Shown here: piece by piece, positions 24,252-32,188 of the stretch | How the letters are laid out: every line of letters starts with the position of its first letter | How positions within the stretch are numbered: the stretch's first letter is position 1 | DNA from: Streptomyces sp. A012304 | GTDB lineage: Bacteria; Actinomycetota; Actinomycetes; Streptomycetales; Streptomycetaceae | Direction: 5' to 3' | Assembly: GCF_026008495.1 (NCBI RefSeq) | Contig: NZ_BQUN01000055.1 | Location: 1-38,867, forward strand | DNA: 38,867 nucleotides | Notes under the pieces: model-generated | The model's database searches: none | Seen by the model: the letters and a program-made list of their open reading frames with translations, nothing else | What the model was told of the DNA's origin: nothing | Made by a program: the position numbers and the translations under genes

Positions 24252-25398
24252 GGGTGACCTCCGTGGTCTCGCCGAGGACGATCCGGGCGAGGTTGGCCAG
24301 GGAGGCCGAGCCCGGTCGGAAGTAGTCGCTGTGGCCGCCGTCGCCGGCGGCGAAGACGTCGGCGCCGAAGGACGGCGACACCGGGTCCGTGCCGAAGCCG
24401 AGCGTCGTGCCGAACAGGCCGACGCTGACGTGCGGGACGTCCGCCACCCAGTCGTCGGTGCCTCTGGCCGCCCACACCCGCGCGCGGGTGTGCAGGTCGG
24501 CCGCCGAGTCGGCGCCCGTGCCCGGGCTGCCGAGCAGGACCAGGTCGTCGACGTCCAGGCCGTCGGCGGCCCGGCCGCAGACCACCGAGCCGTAGGAGTG
24601 GCACAGGAGGGCCACCCGGGTGTGCGGGCCGGTGACGCGGCGCAGGTCGCGGAGGAACTCCCGCAGCGCCGGGGCCGCTTCGTCGGCCCGGTCCGTGGTG
24701 GTCACGGACGTGCTGACGGTGGCCGGGGTGGTGTAGCCGAGCCAGGCCACCACAGCGGTACGGCTGCCCGGGCCGGCCGCCTGTCGGGTGAGCCGCTGGT
24801 GCAGGGCGGCCGCGGCCGCGTGGAACCGGCCGTAGGTGTCGAGCGAGGTGTCGGAGCCCGGCACGAGGACCGCGACGCGGTCGGCGTGGGCGAGGTCGCC
24901 GAAGACCTCGGTCGCGAGGCCGGCGCCCCGGCCGTCGAAGGAGAGCAGTCTGCGGGTCGGCGCCGCCAGCGCGCGGTCGGCCGCCGCGCGGCGCCGGTCC
25001 CCGTGGTCGGCGGCCATCCGGGACGCCTGCTCGGCGTTGGCCCGGTTGGCCGCGTACGCCCGCTCCAGCGTCGCCGCCGTCAGCGCGGGGAGGGCGGCGG
25101 GGGCCGGGGCGGGGACCTGCGGCGGCCGGACCGCGGCGGTGAGGGGGACGACCACGGCGGCGGTGACGAGGACGGCGAGCAGGAGTCGGAACCAACGGCG
25201 GCCCCCGACCGTTTCCCGCTCATGGCGCCGCGGCTGATCAGCCGACCCACGACCACGACCACCACCGTGCCCACGACCACGGCCACCACCGTGCCCACGG
25301 CCCCGCCCGCCACCACGCTCCGGCCCCCGCTCACCGCCCGCGCCGAACCCCATCGCCCGCCCCTCCCCGTCCGGTCCGCCCCGCCCGGCCATCGCCAT
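24244..25398 (-). CDS. Membrane-anchored alpha/beta hydrolase (DUF1023 type)
   Basis: A 384-residue protein. The N-terminal cytoplasmic part is Gly/Arg-rich with three copies of GRGHGGGR-like sequence, then a membrane helix (about 69-88), and an outer alpha/beta hydrolase domain. LLCHSYGSVVCG holds the nucleophile (CHSYG, with the Ser), GHSDYF near the end holds the candidate catalytic His, and VLVPGSDTSLDTYGRF matches the DUF1023 family. The ATG at 25398 is the first gene of the operon hydrolase, acyltransferase, kinase, regulator. The start may be nearer 25353 (Met in MGFGAGG). An ester- or thioester-handling role together with the acyltransferase is inference. Confidence 0.85.
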   Translation of the reverse strand: MAMAGRGGPDGEGRAMGFGAGGERGPERGGGRGRGHGGGRGRGHGGGRGRGSADQPRRHERETVGGRRWFRLLLAVLVTAAVVVPLTAAVRPPQVPAPAPAALPALTAATLERAYAANRANAEQASRMAADHGDRRRAAADRALAAPTRRLLSFDGRGAGLATEVFGDLAHADRVAVLVPGSDTSLDTYGRFHAAAAALHQRLTRQAAGPGSRTAVVAWLGYTTPATVSTSVTTTDRADEAAPALREFLRDLRRVTGPHTRVALLCHSYGSVVCGRAADGLDVDDLVLLGSPGTGADSAADLHTRARVWAARGTDDWVADVPHVSVGLFGTTLGFGTDPVSPSFGADVFAAGDGGHSDYFRPGSASLANLARIVLGETTEVTRA

Positions 25399-25474
25399 CG
25401 GGCTTCACTGGACGCGAAGTTACGGATCGGCGGACGTCGCTCGCGTCCCGCCGAGGAGCTGTCCTCAGACGTAG

Positions 25475-25492
25475 CTCTCAGGTACTACGGGT
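25475..25492 (-). promoter_or_regulatory. 18-bp element shared with the system 1 operon (copy 2)
   Basis: CTCTCAGGTACTACGGGT (plus-strand reading), 77 bp upstream of the hydrolase start and the partner of the 20716-20733 copy. A related half, CTCAGACGTAG, lies just beside it at 25464-25474, so the site could be a double. Confidence 0.6.
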
Positions 25493-25608
25493 ATGACCGG
25501 GACGCCACGTCAGGGGCACACGAAGGGCGTCTCGGGGCGCGTCTCGACAGGCTCCGGCGAAACCGCCACCGCCACCGCAGGGTCCTCGGCAGAACCGGCG
25601 GAGCAGGG

Positions 25609-25644
25609 CAGAGCCAACAGAGCCGGCAGAGCCCGCACAGCCCC
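25609..25644. repeat. Four 9-bp CAGAGCC repeats after the formamidase stop
   Basis: CAGAGCCAA, CAGAGCCGG, CAGAGCCCG and CACAGCCCC are contiguous and end 6 bp before the stop codon of the kynurenine formamidase gene. The other 200 bp of this gap contain nothing I recognise apart from the 18-bp element. Confidence 0.75.
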
Positions 25645-25650
25645 CAGCTC

Positions 25651-26532
25651 TCACCAAGCCAGCTGTGCGATCTCCTCCGCCACCACCGCGCACGCGTCCG
25701 CCACCGGATCGATCAGCGGGAAATGACCGACGTCCTCCAGCAGCGTCAGGCCCACCACCTCGCCCGCCTTCGCCGCCGCATCCGCGTACGACTCGGCGAC
25801 CGCCTGCGGAACGACCAGGTCGGTGCGGCCCTGGACCAGCGTCGTCGCGATGCCGGTCGGCAGCAGCAGCGCGGGGTCGGCGTACGGCCGTCGCTCGGCG
25901 AAGTGCTCGTCGCCACCGAGAAGTTGACAGGACGCGCCCGCGCACACCTCGAGCTTCTCGGCGATCTCGAGGTCCGCGATCGGGGCGAGCGCGACGACGC
26001 CCCGCAGCGGGGCGGGGCCGCCGGTGCGCCAGGGGGCGTCGGCGGGCAGTACGTGCCGGGCGGCGGCCCACAGGGCGAGGTGACCGCCCGCCGAGTGCCC
26101 GGTGAGCACCATGCGGCGCGGGTCGGCCTGGGGCAGGGCCTCCCGGACGAGGGCGGGCAGCGCGTCCAGTGCGGCGGCCACGTCGTCGAAGGTCTCGGGC
26201 CAGCGGCCGGCGACCGGGGACTGCCCGGACGGCTCGCCCTGCGCCCCCCGCCGGTACTCGACGTTGGCCACGGCGAAGCCCTGCCGGGCCAGGAAGTCCG
26301 CGAACGGCGTGACGTGCCGACGGTCGTACGGCGCGCGCCAGGCACCGCCGTGCAGGACGACGACCAGCGGCGCGGGGCCACCCGGCCCTCCCGGTCCCCG
26401 GGGCGCGTAGAAGTCGATCACCTGGTCGGGGTGGTCGCCGTAGGGGGCGGTGGTGTCGGGGTCGACCGCCGGGTGCGAGAAGGCCGACTCCTCTTCGGCG
26501 GCGGCCCGGGCTGCGACGACGTCGTCCGGCAT
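25651..26532 (-). CDS. Probable kynurenine formamidase (alpha/beta hydrolase)
   Basis: A 293-residue alpha/beta hydrolase of the esterase/HSL type. LHGGAWRAPY forms the oxyanion hole, GHSAGGH (TGHSAGGHLAL) has the nucleophilic serine, and DVGHFPLIDP holds the candidate His. N-formylkynurenine to kynurenine is the step missing between the neighbouring tryptophan 2,3-dioxygenase and kynureninase, all on the same strand, so formamidase is the best call from context. An unrelated esterase remains possible. The ATG at 26532 has GAGAGG about 8 nt upstream. The gene is separated from kynureninase by a 365-bp repeat-rich gap. Confidence 0.75.
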   Translation of the reverse strand: MPDDVVAARAAAEEESAFSHPAVDPDTTAPYGDHPDQVIDFYAPRGPGGPGGPAPLVVVLHGGAWRAPYDRRHVTPFADFLARQGFAVANVEYRRGAQGEPSGQSPVAGRWPETFDDVAAALDALPALVREALPQADPRRMVLTGHSAGGHLALWAAARHVLPADAPWRTGGPAPLRGVVALAPIADLEIAEKLEVCAGASCQLLGGDEHFAERRPYADPALLLPTGIATTLVQGRTDLVVPQAVAESYADAAAKAGEVVGLTLLEDVGHFPLIDPVADACAVVAEEIAQLAW

Positions 26533-26897
26533 GCTCCAACCTCTCAGCGACTAAACGGGTTTGGACGGAACGGGTAGGCGGACCAGGTGAGAATTCGGCC
26601 GTTGGCGGGGACGCTATCAGGACGGTGACGTGCGGGGACACGGGGATGTCACGCTCGGTGAGGGTTTAACGGTTCTGCAGATTCGTTACACCTACGCCCC
26701 TGGCCCGGCCGCGGAGGCCGCGAGCCGGGTCAGCCCGGCCACAGACACCCCCACGGCCACCCTCCGCAACAAGCAGCCGCCCCCCGCCGCAGAGGGCCAC
26801 CCCCACCACAGACGGCCACCCCCGTCACAGACCGGCGGCCCCCAGACGGCCCCTCACGTCACAGACGGCGACCCCCGCCCCAGACGGCCCCTCACCG
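26533..26897. other. 365-bp gap between formamidase and kynureninase
   Basis: The half next to the formamidase start carries its ribosome-binding site and probably its promoter, but no clear -35/-10 pair is seen. The half next to kynureninase is filled by degenerate repeats (see 26808-26905). Open frames here on the plus strand have no start context or family match. Confidence 0.5.
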
Positions 26898-26905
26898 TCA
26901 CATAC
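26808..26905. repeat. Degenerate 19-bp CAGACGGCC repeats at the kynU stop
   Basis: CAGACGGCC or close variants occur at 26809, 26828, 26843, 26862, 26881 and 26901, at intervals of 19, 15, 19, 19 and 20 bp. The repeats run into the last codon and stop of kynureninase (26898-26900). A looser copy lies near 26741. Confidence 0.7.
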
Positions 26906-28094
26906 GGCCGCTCACCACCTCCCCCAGAACCCGGGCCGCCCTCTCCACGTCCCCGAAGCCGACATACAGCGGTGTGAAGCCGAAGCGGAGGACGTCCGGG
27001 TGGCGGAAGTCGCCGACGACGCCGCGTTCGACGAGATGCTTCATGATCTTGCCGGCGTCGTCGCAGCGCAGGGCGACCTGGCTGCCGCGTTCGGGGTGGG
27101 CGGACGGGGTCAGGGACTCCACGCGGCCCTGGGGGACGTACGCCGTGACGCACTCCAGGAAGAAGTCCGTCAGGGCGAGGGACTTGGCGCGGACGGCGTC
27201 GACGGAGACCCCCTGCCAGACATCGAGGGCCGCCTCCAGGGCGAGCATGGACAGGATGTCGGGGGTGCCCACGCGCCCCCGCAGCGCGCCTGCCGCCGGT
27301 TCGTACCCCGGGCGCATGCCGAAGGGTTCGACGTGGGAGTTCCAGCCGGGCAGCGGGGAGTCGAAGCGGTCCTGGTGGTCGCGGCGCACGTACAGGTACG
27401 CCGGTGAGCCGGGGCCGCCGTTCAGGTACTTGTAGGTGCAGCCGACCGCGAGGTCGACGCCGTGCTCGTCGAGGCCGACCGGCAGGGCGCCCGCGCTGTG
27501 GCACAGGTCCCAGACGGCGAGCGCGCCCGCGGTGTGCGCGGCGGCGGTCAGCGCCGGCAGGTCGTGCAGCCGGCCGGTGCGGTAGTCGACGTGGTTCAGC
27601 AGCACGGCGGCCGTACGGTCCGACAGGGCCGCCGGCACGTCCGCCGGGGCCACCGGACGCAGCCGGGACCCCGTCAGCCGGGCCGCCGACCCGGCGATGT
27701 ACCCGTCCGTCGGGAAGGTGGTGGCGTCGACGAGGATCTCGTCCCGGCCGTCCCCGGCCATCCGGACCGCCGCCACGACCGCCTTGAAGACGTTGACACT
27801 CGTGGAGTCTCCGACGACGATCTGGCCGGCGTCCGCGCCCACCAGCGGCGCGATCCGGTCACCGATCCGCTCCGGCGCCGTCCACCAGCCGCTCTCCTCC
27901 CAGGAGCGGATGCGCAGCTCGCCCCACTGGCGGCGTACGACGTCCTCGACGCGCCCGGGGACGGACACCGGCAGGGCGCCCAGCGAGTTGCCGTCGAGGT
28001 AGACGACGTCGTCCTCCAGGGCGAACTCGGCGCGCTTGGCGGCGAGTCGGTCCCCGGCGTCCAGCTCTGCGGCCTTGGAGGCGAGTTCAGACAT
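26898..28094 (-). CDS. kynU: Kynureninase
   Basis: A 398-residue PLP enzyme cleaving kynurenine to anthranilate and alanine. YLDGNSLGALP, WGELRIRSWEESGWW, the phosphate-pocket GDSTSVNVFKA, the DLCHSAGALPV loop and the Schiff-base lysine in GCTYKYLNGGPG are all typical. The ATG at 28094 overlaps the end of tryptophan 2,3-dioxygenase by 8 bp, so the two are translated from one message. The product anthranilate can enter tryptophan or antibiotic pathways. Confidence 0.97.
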   Translation of the reverse strand: MSELASKAAELDAGDRLAAKRAEFALEDDVVYLDGNSLGALPVSVPGRVEDVVRRQWGELRIRSWEESGWWTAPERIGDRIAPLVGADAGQIVVGDSTSVNVFKAVVAAVRMAGDGRDEILVDATTFPTDGYIAGSAARLTGSRLRPVAPADVPAALSDRTAAVLLNHVDYRTGRLHDLPALTAAAHTAGALAVWDLCHSAGALPVGLDEHGVDLAVGCTYKYLNGGPGSPAYLYVRRDHQDRFDSPLPGWNSHVEPFGMRPGYEPAAGALRGRVGTPDILSMLALEAALDVWQGVSVDAVRAKSLALTDFFLECVTAYVPQGRVESLTPSAHPERGSQVALRCDDAGKIMKHLVERGVVGDFRHPDVLRFGFTPLYVGFGDVERAARVLGEVVSGRM

Positions 28095-28926
28095 GGGACC
28101 TCGCCGTCCACAGCTCCGGGAAGACGTTCTTCTGGGCGCGCTTCTCCAGCCAGGCCACGCCGGCCGAGCCGCCCGTGCCGGCCTTCGCGCCCATCGCGCG
28201 GCGGGTGGCGACGAGGTGGTCGTTGCGCCAGCGCCACACCAGCTCGGCGACATCGGTCAGCGCCTCGCCGAGCCGGGCGAGCTCGTCGCTCTCGTCACCC
28301 GAGTAGAGGGCGGTCCACACCGCCTCGACCTCCAGGGACGGCTCGTAGCGGCGGGCGACGTCACGGGTGAGCACGGCCTCCGGGACGGCGTGCCCGCGCC
28401 GGGCCAGCAGGCGCAGCACCTCGTCGTACAGGCTCGGCTCGTGCAGCGCCTTCTCCAGTTCCGCGTGGACGCGGGGCGCGCCGCGGTGCGGGACCAGCAT
28501 GGACGCGGACTTCTCGCCCAGCAGGAACTCCATCCGCCGGTACATCGCGGACTGGAAGCCGGAGCCCTCGCCGAGGGCGGCGCGATAGGAGTTGAACTGG
28601 GCCGGCGTGAGCTGCCCGAGCGGCTTCCAGGAGGCGTTCAGCGCCTCCAGTTCCCGTACGGAACGTTTCAGGGCGGCGATCGCCGTCGGCACGTCGTCGG
28701 AGCGCAGGGCGCGGGCCGCCGTCTCCCACTCGTGGACGATCACCGTGAACCACAGCTCCATGACCTGGGTCGTGACCAGGAAGACCATCTCTCCGGGGTC
28801 GTCGGAGAGGGTGTGCTGGAGGTGGGTGAGCACGTCCGCCTTGACGTAGTCCTCGTACGGCGTCGTGCCTGCGAAGTCGAGGTGCGGGGTCTCCGGCTCG
28901 TGAGCCTCGGGAGCCTCGTGGGACAT
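28087..28926 (-). CDS. kynA: Tryptophan 2,3-dioxygenase
   Basis: A 279-residue haem enzyme opening the indole ring of tryptophan to N-formylkynurenine. Typical features are YEDYVKADVLTHLQ, VTTQVMELWFTVIVHEWE, FQSAMYRRMEFLLGEK and the proximal haem His in RWRNDHLVATRRAMG, followed by the GTGGSAGVAWL substrate loop. The ATG at 28926 has AGGAGA 8 nt upstream and fits the usual N-terminus. First gene of the kynurenine operon, followed directly by kynU. Confidence 0.97.
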   Translation of the reverse strand: MSHEAPEAHEPETPHLDFAGTTPYEDYVKADVLTHLQHTLSDDPGEMVFLVTTQVMELWFTVIVHEWETAARALRSDDVPTAIAALKRSVRELEALNASWKPLGQLTPAQFNSYRAALGEGSGFQSAMYRRMEFLLGEKSASMLVPHRGAPRVHAELEKALHEPSLYDEVLRLLARRGHAVPEAVLTRDVARRYEPSLEVEAVWTALYSGDESDELARLGEALTDVAELVWRWRNDHLVATRRAMGAKAGTGGSAGVAWLEKRAQKNVFPELWTARSHV

Positions 28927-29031
28927 CGCTGTCTCCTGTTGTGTACTCCGGGTAGCGGTCCGCCCCTGCCGTATCGACACGGGGGCCCCGGTCCCCAGGG
29001 GCATCCTGCGCATCGTCACCCGAAAGCGCAA

Positions 29032-29057
29032 GGCCCGCCTGATCGCGCAGGCGGGCC
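29032..29057 (-). terminator. Terminator after the DUF3151 gene
   Basis: GGCCCGCCTG and CAGGCGGGCC form a perfect 10-bp stem around a 6-nt loop, 25 bp beyond the DUF3151 stop and upstream of the kynurenine operon. Transcript-strand sequence after it is TTGCGCTTTCG, slightly T-rich. Confidence 0.75.
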
Positions 29058-29081
29058 CGGGCTTCTCCGGCCGACCGGAAC

Positions 29082-29495
29082 CTAGCCGAGGGTCTGGGCC
29101 GCCGTCGGGGAGGAGTCCTTCAGGAACTGCGTGCAGCGCTCGTACTCCTCCTGCTCGCCGATCGACCCGGCGGCGCGGGCGAGGGCGTGCAGGGCGCGCA
29201 GGAAGCCGCGGTTCGGCTCGTGCTCCCAGGGGACCGGGCCGTGGCCCTTCCAGCCGCTGCGGCGCAGGGCGTCCAGGCCGCGGTGGTAGCCCGTACGGGC
29301 GTAGGCGTACGACTCGACGACGCTGCCGCGCTCGAAGGCGTCGTCCGCGAGCTGGGCCCAGGCCAGGGAGGACGTGGGGTGCTTGGCGGCGACGTCGGCG
29401 GGGGGTGTGCCGTTCGCGAGGAGTTCGCGGGGCTCCGGGTCGTCGGGGAGGTGGGTCGGGGGCGGGCCCCCGAGGAGGTTTTCGTGAATGGACAT
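29082..29495 (-). CDS. DUF3151 family protein
   Basis: A 137-residue protein of the actinobacterial DUF3151 family, recognised by the start ENLLGGPPPTHLP, LAWAQLADDAFERG, SYAYARTGYHRGLDALRRSGW and the closing ERCTQFLKDSSP. It looks like a helical TPR-like fold of unknown role. The ATG at 29495 gives the family start; ribosome binding is weak. It lies between fba and the kynurenine operon, and is bounded by hairpins on both sides. Confidence 0.88.
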   Translation of the reverse strand: MSIHENLLGGPPPTHLPDDPEPRELLANGTPPADVAAKHPTSSLAWAQLADDAFERGSVVESYAYARTGYHRGLDALRRSGWKGHGPVPWEHEPNRGFLRALHALARAAGSIGEQEEYERCTQFLKDSSPTAAQTLG

Positions 29496-29565
29496 GGGTC
29501 CAGTCTGGGGGATGGACACGGCGATGGCCGTACGGTCCCGACGCCCGCGCCACCAACGAACACAG

Positions 29566-29593
29566 CGAGCCCGGTGCCGTCGCACCGGGCTCG
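29566..29593 (-). terminator. Terminator of fba
   Basis: A 12-bp perfect stem (CGAGCCCGGTGC and its complement) with a CGTC loop lies 28 bp after the fba stop. The absence of a T-tract is normal for this genus. Confidence 0.8.
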
Positions 29594-29620
29594 ACTGCCG
29601 ACCTTGGAGTCGGGCGGAAA

Positions 29621-30652
29621 CTACTTGATCTTGGTGCCCGCCGACCGCAGGTTCTGCGTCGCCTCGACGACGCGGGCCGCCATCGAGGCCTCGGCCAGCT
29701 TGCCCCAGGTGCGCGGGTCGTAGGTCTTCTTCGAGCCGACCTCGCCGTCGACCTTCAGGACGCCGTCGTAGTTCTTGAACATGTGGTCCGCGACCGGACG
29801 GGTGAAGGCGTACTGGGTGTCCGTGTCGATGTTCATCTTCACGACGCCGTTCTCCAGGGCGGTGGCGATCTCCTCCTCCGTGGAGCCGGAGCCGCCGTGG
29901 AAGACGAAGTCGAAGGGCTGGGAGCCGGCCGGCCTGCCGAACTTGGCGGCGACGCCCTCGTTCAGCTCCTTCAGCAGGTCGGGGCGGAGCACGACGTTGC
30001 CCGGCTTGTACACGCCGTGGACGTTGCCGAAGGACGCGGCGAGCAGGTAGCGGCCCTTCTCGCCGAGGCCGAGCGCCTCGACCGTACGGATCGCGTCGTC
30101 GACCGTCGTGTACAGGGAGTCGTTGATCTCGTGCGAGACGCCGTCCTCCTCGCCGCCGGTCGGGGTGATCTCGACCTCCAGGATGATCTTCGCGGCGGCG
30201 GCCCGGACGAGCAGCTCCTGGGCGATCTCCAGGTTGTCGGCGAGGGTCTCGGCGGAGCCGTCCCACATGTGCGACTGGAACAGCGGGTTGCGGCCGGCCT
30301 TGACGCGCTCCTCGGAGACCGCGAGCAGCGGACGGACGTACCCGTCGAGCTTGTCCTTCGGGCAGTGGTCGGTGTGCAGGGCGACGGTCACCGGGTACTT
30401 CTCGGCGACGATGTGCGCGAACTCCGCCAGGGCGACGGCGCCCGTGACCATGTCCTTGCTGTACTGGCCGCCCAGGAACTCGGCGCCGCCGGTCGAGATC
30501 TGGATGATGCCGTCGCTCTCCGCCTCCGCGAAGCCGCGCAGAGCCGCGTGCAGGGTCTGGGTCGAGGTGACGTTGATGGCCGGGTAGGCGAACTTGCCTG
30601 CCTTCGCCCGGTCGAGCATCTCGTTGTAGACCTCGGGGGTTGCGATGGGCAT
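29621..30652 (-). CDS. fba: Class II fructose-bisphosphate aldolase
   Basis: A 343-residue zinc-dependent aldolase for glycolysis and gluconeogenesis. ALHTDHCPKDKL supplies the catalytic Asp and zinc-binding His residues, VFHGGSGST binds the phosphate and zinc, and KMNIDTDTQYAFTRP is the second phosphate motif. The ATG at 30652 has AAGGAG 8 nt upstream. The gene is flanked by pyrE upstream and DUF3151 downstream, both on the same strand, and has its own terminator. Confidence 0.98.
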   Translation of the reverse strand: MPIATPEVYNEMLDRAKAGKFAYPAINVTSTQTLHAALRGFAEAESDGIIQISTGGAEFLGGQYSKDMVTGAVALAEFAHIVAEKYPVTVALHTDHCPKDKLDGYVRPLLAVSEERVKAGRNPLFQSHMWDGSAETLADNLEIAQELLVRAAAAKIILEVEITPTGGEEDGVSHEINDSLYTTVDDAIRTVEALGLGEKGRYLLAASFGNVHGVYKPGNVVLRPDLLKELNEGVAAKFGRPAGSQPFDFVFHGGSGSTEEEIATALENGVVKMNIDTDTQYAFTRPVADHMFKNYDGVLKVDGEVGSKKTYDPRTWGKLAEASMAARVVEATQNLRSAGTKIK

Positions 30653-30781
30653 TCGTCCGCTCCTTGGGTGTGCGGGTTGCTTCTGCGTTTACGGCCCTGA
30701 CCTAGACCTTGGGTGCGACGTCATCGTCGTCCCCATCTTTCCAGACATGGCCCGATGCTCCAGCGGGTGTCCGCCCGCCGG

Positions 30782-31330
30782 TCAGTCCAGGCCCAGCTCG
30801 TCCTTGGAGTACGCGTACAGGTAGGGCACGCCCGCACCGTCCTGGATCTTCTCGGCGGCACCGGTCGCCCGGTCCACGATGGTCGCCACGGCCACGACCT
30901 CGGCGCCCGCCTCGCGCACGGCCTCCACGGCGGTGAGCGGGGAACCGCCGGTGGTGGAGGTGTCCTCGACGACCAGGACCCGGCGGCCCGCGATGTCCGG
31001 GCCCTCGACGCGCCGCTGGAGCCCGTGCGCCTTCGCCGCCTTGCGCACGACGAAGGCGTCCAGCCGGCGGCCGCGCGCCGCGGCGGCGTGCAGCATTGCG
31101 GCCGCGACCGGGTCGGCGCCCATGGTCAGGCCGCCGACGGCGTCGAAGTCCAGCTCGGCGGTGAGGTCCAGCAGCACCTGGCCGACCAGCGGGGCGGCCT
31201 CGCCGTCGAGGGTGACGCGGCGCAGGTCGACGTAGTAGTCGGCCTCCAGACCCGACGACAGGGTCACCTTGCCGTGCACCACGGCCTTGTCCTTGATCTG
31301 CTGCAGCAGCGCGCCGCGTGTGTCCGTCAT
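30782..31330 (-). CDS. pyrE: Orotate phosphoribosyltransferase
   Basis: A 182-residue enzyme joining orotate and PRPP to give OMP in UMP synthesis. The PRPP-binding motif VLVVEDTSTTGGSP is clear, with VVRKAAKAHGLQRRVEG as the flexible catalytic loop region and GGLTMGADPVA before it. The ATG at 31330 begins 10 bp after the aldose-epimerase-like stop, so both are probably in one operon. Confidence 0.96.
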   Translation of the reverse strand: MTDTRGALLQQIKDKAVVHGKVTLSSGLEADYYVDLRRVTLDGEAAPLVGQVLLDLTAELDFDAVGGLTMGADPVAAAMLHAAAARGRRLDAFVVRKAAKAHGLQRRVEGPDIAGRRVLVVEDTSTTGGSPLTAVEAVREAGAEVVAVATIVDRATGAAEKIQDGAGVPYLYAYSKDELGLD

Positions 31331-31340
31331 GCCGACCAGC

Positions 31341-32147
31341 TTAGAGGCGGGTCCACCGCCAGGTCGTCGTGGCCTCCAGCGGCTCCAGGGGTGTGACCAG
31401 GCGCGGGAGGGTGTTGAGGCCGTTGGGCGGGCCGGTCTGCGGCTCCACGCACACGGCCGCCTCCTGCTCGTCGTAGACGACGACCCACTGCTCCGGGCTG
31501 GTCACCTCGACGCTGAGCTGTCCGGGCCAGGTGAGGGTGACGGCGACGCCGTCCGGCATGCCGAAGCAGTCGTCCCAGGGGCCCGGCTTCGGCTCGACAC
31601 GGTTACCGGTGGGCAGGTGGTCGTCGCCGCGCTCCTCCTGCCAGGCGGGCGAGAAGTCGAGCCGCACGTCCTCGCCGACGGTGCCGTCCTTGCCCATGAG
31701 GGCCCGGTTGAACCAGGGATGCCAGCCGATCTGCGCCGGGAACGACGAACTGTACGTCTCCACCGCCATGCTGAGCGTCAGGGCGTCCTCGCTCAGCGCG
31801 ACGATCTGCGTGACCCGGCCGGGGTGCGGCCAGGGCTCCACCAGGTCGTACGTCAGCACCGCCTCGTCGGCCGAGCTGCGGGCCACCCGCCAGGCGCCGT
31901 CGCGGACAGTGCCGTGGATGGCGTGCGGCGGGGCGTTCAGCGGCATCTGGCGGAGGGTCGCTCCGTCCAGGAAGCGGCCGTCCCTGATCCGCCCGCACCA
32001 GGGGACCATCGGGAAGCAGCCGAACCGCTCGCCCTGCCGCAGCAGTTCCGTCCCGCCGACGCGCAGCCCTCCGACCCGTCCGCCGTTGCCGGGCTGCACG
32101 GTCACCTCCGCGTCGCCCGCGGTCAGCGTGATGTCTTCGTTACTCAC
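31341..32147 (-). CDS. Aldose 1-epimerase (GalM-like)
   Basis: A 268-residue beta-sandwich sugar epimerase. The catalytic pair is likely the His in PPHAIHGTVRD with the His in IGWHPWFNRA and the Glu in CVEPQTGPPN. These are the standard positions of the galactose mutarotase family. The short length fits bacterial and YeaD-like members, some of which act on glucose-6-phosphate instead. The start is GTG at 32147. It is upstream of pyrE with a 10-bp gap. Confidence 0.88.
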   Translation of the reverse strand: MSNEDITLTAGDAEVTVQPGNGGRVGGLRVGGTELLRQGERFGCFPMVPWCGRIRDGRFLDGATLRQMPLNAPPHAIHGTVRDGAWRVARSSADEAVLTYDLVEPWPHPGRVTQIVALSEDALTLSMAVETYSSSFPAQIGWHPWFNRALMGKDGTVGEDVRLDFSPAWQEERGDDHLPTGNRVEPKPGPWDDCFGMPDGVAVTLTWPGQLSVEVTSPEQWVVVYDEQEAAVCVEPQTGPPNGLNTLPRLVTPLEPLEATTTWRWTRL

Positions 32148-32188
32148 GGGACGACCCTACTGGGGTGATCACGGCGGGCAAGAGGGCC

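Noticed and set aside
23965..26577. A long plus-strand open frame of about 870 codons opposite the acyltransferase, hydrolase and formamidase genes
   Set aside because: Its translation is Arg/Gly/Ala-rich without domains and it crosses three genes with clear motifs. Long antisense frames are expected in DNA with this third-position GC bias.
26630..26977. A plus-strand frame of 115 codons in the kynurenine gap
   Set aside because: It is built mostly of the degenerate repeats, is Pro/His-rich and overlaps the end of kynU; there is no ribosome-binding site.
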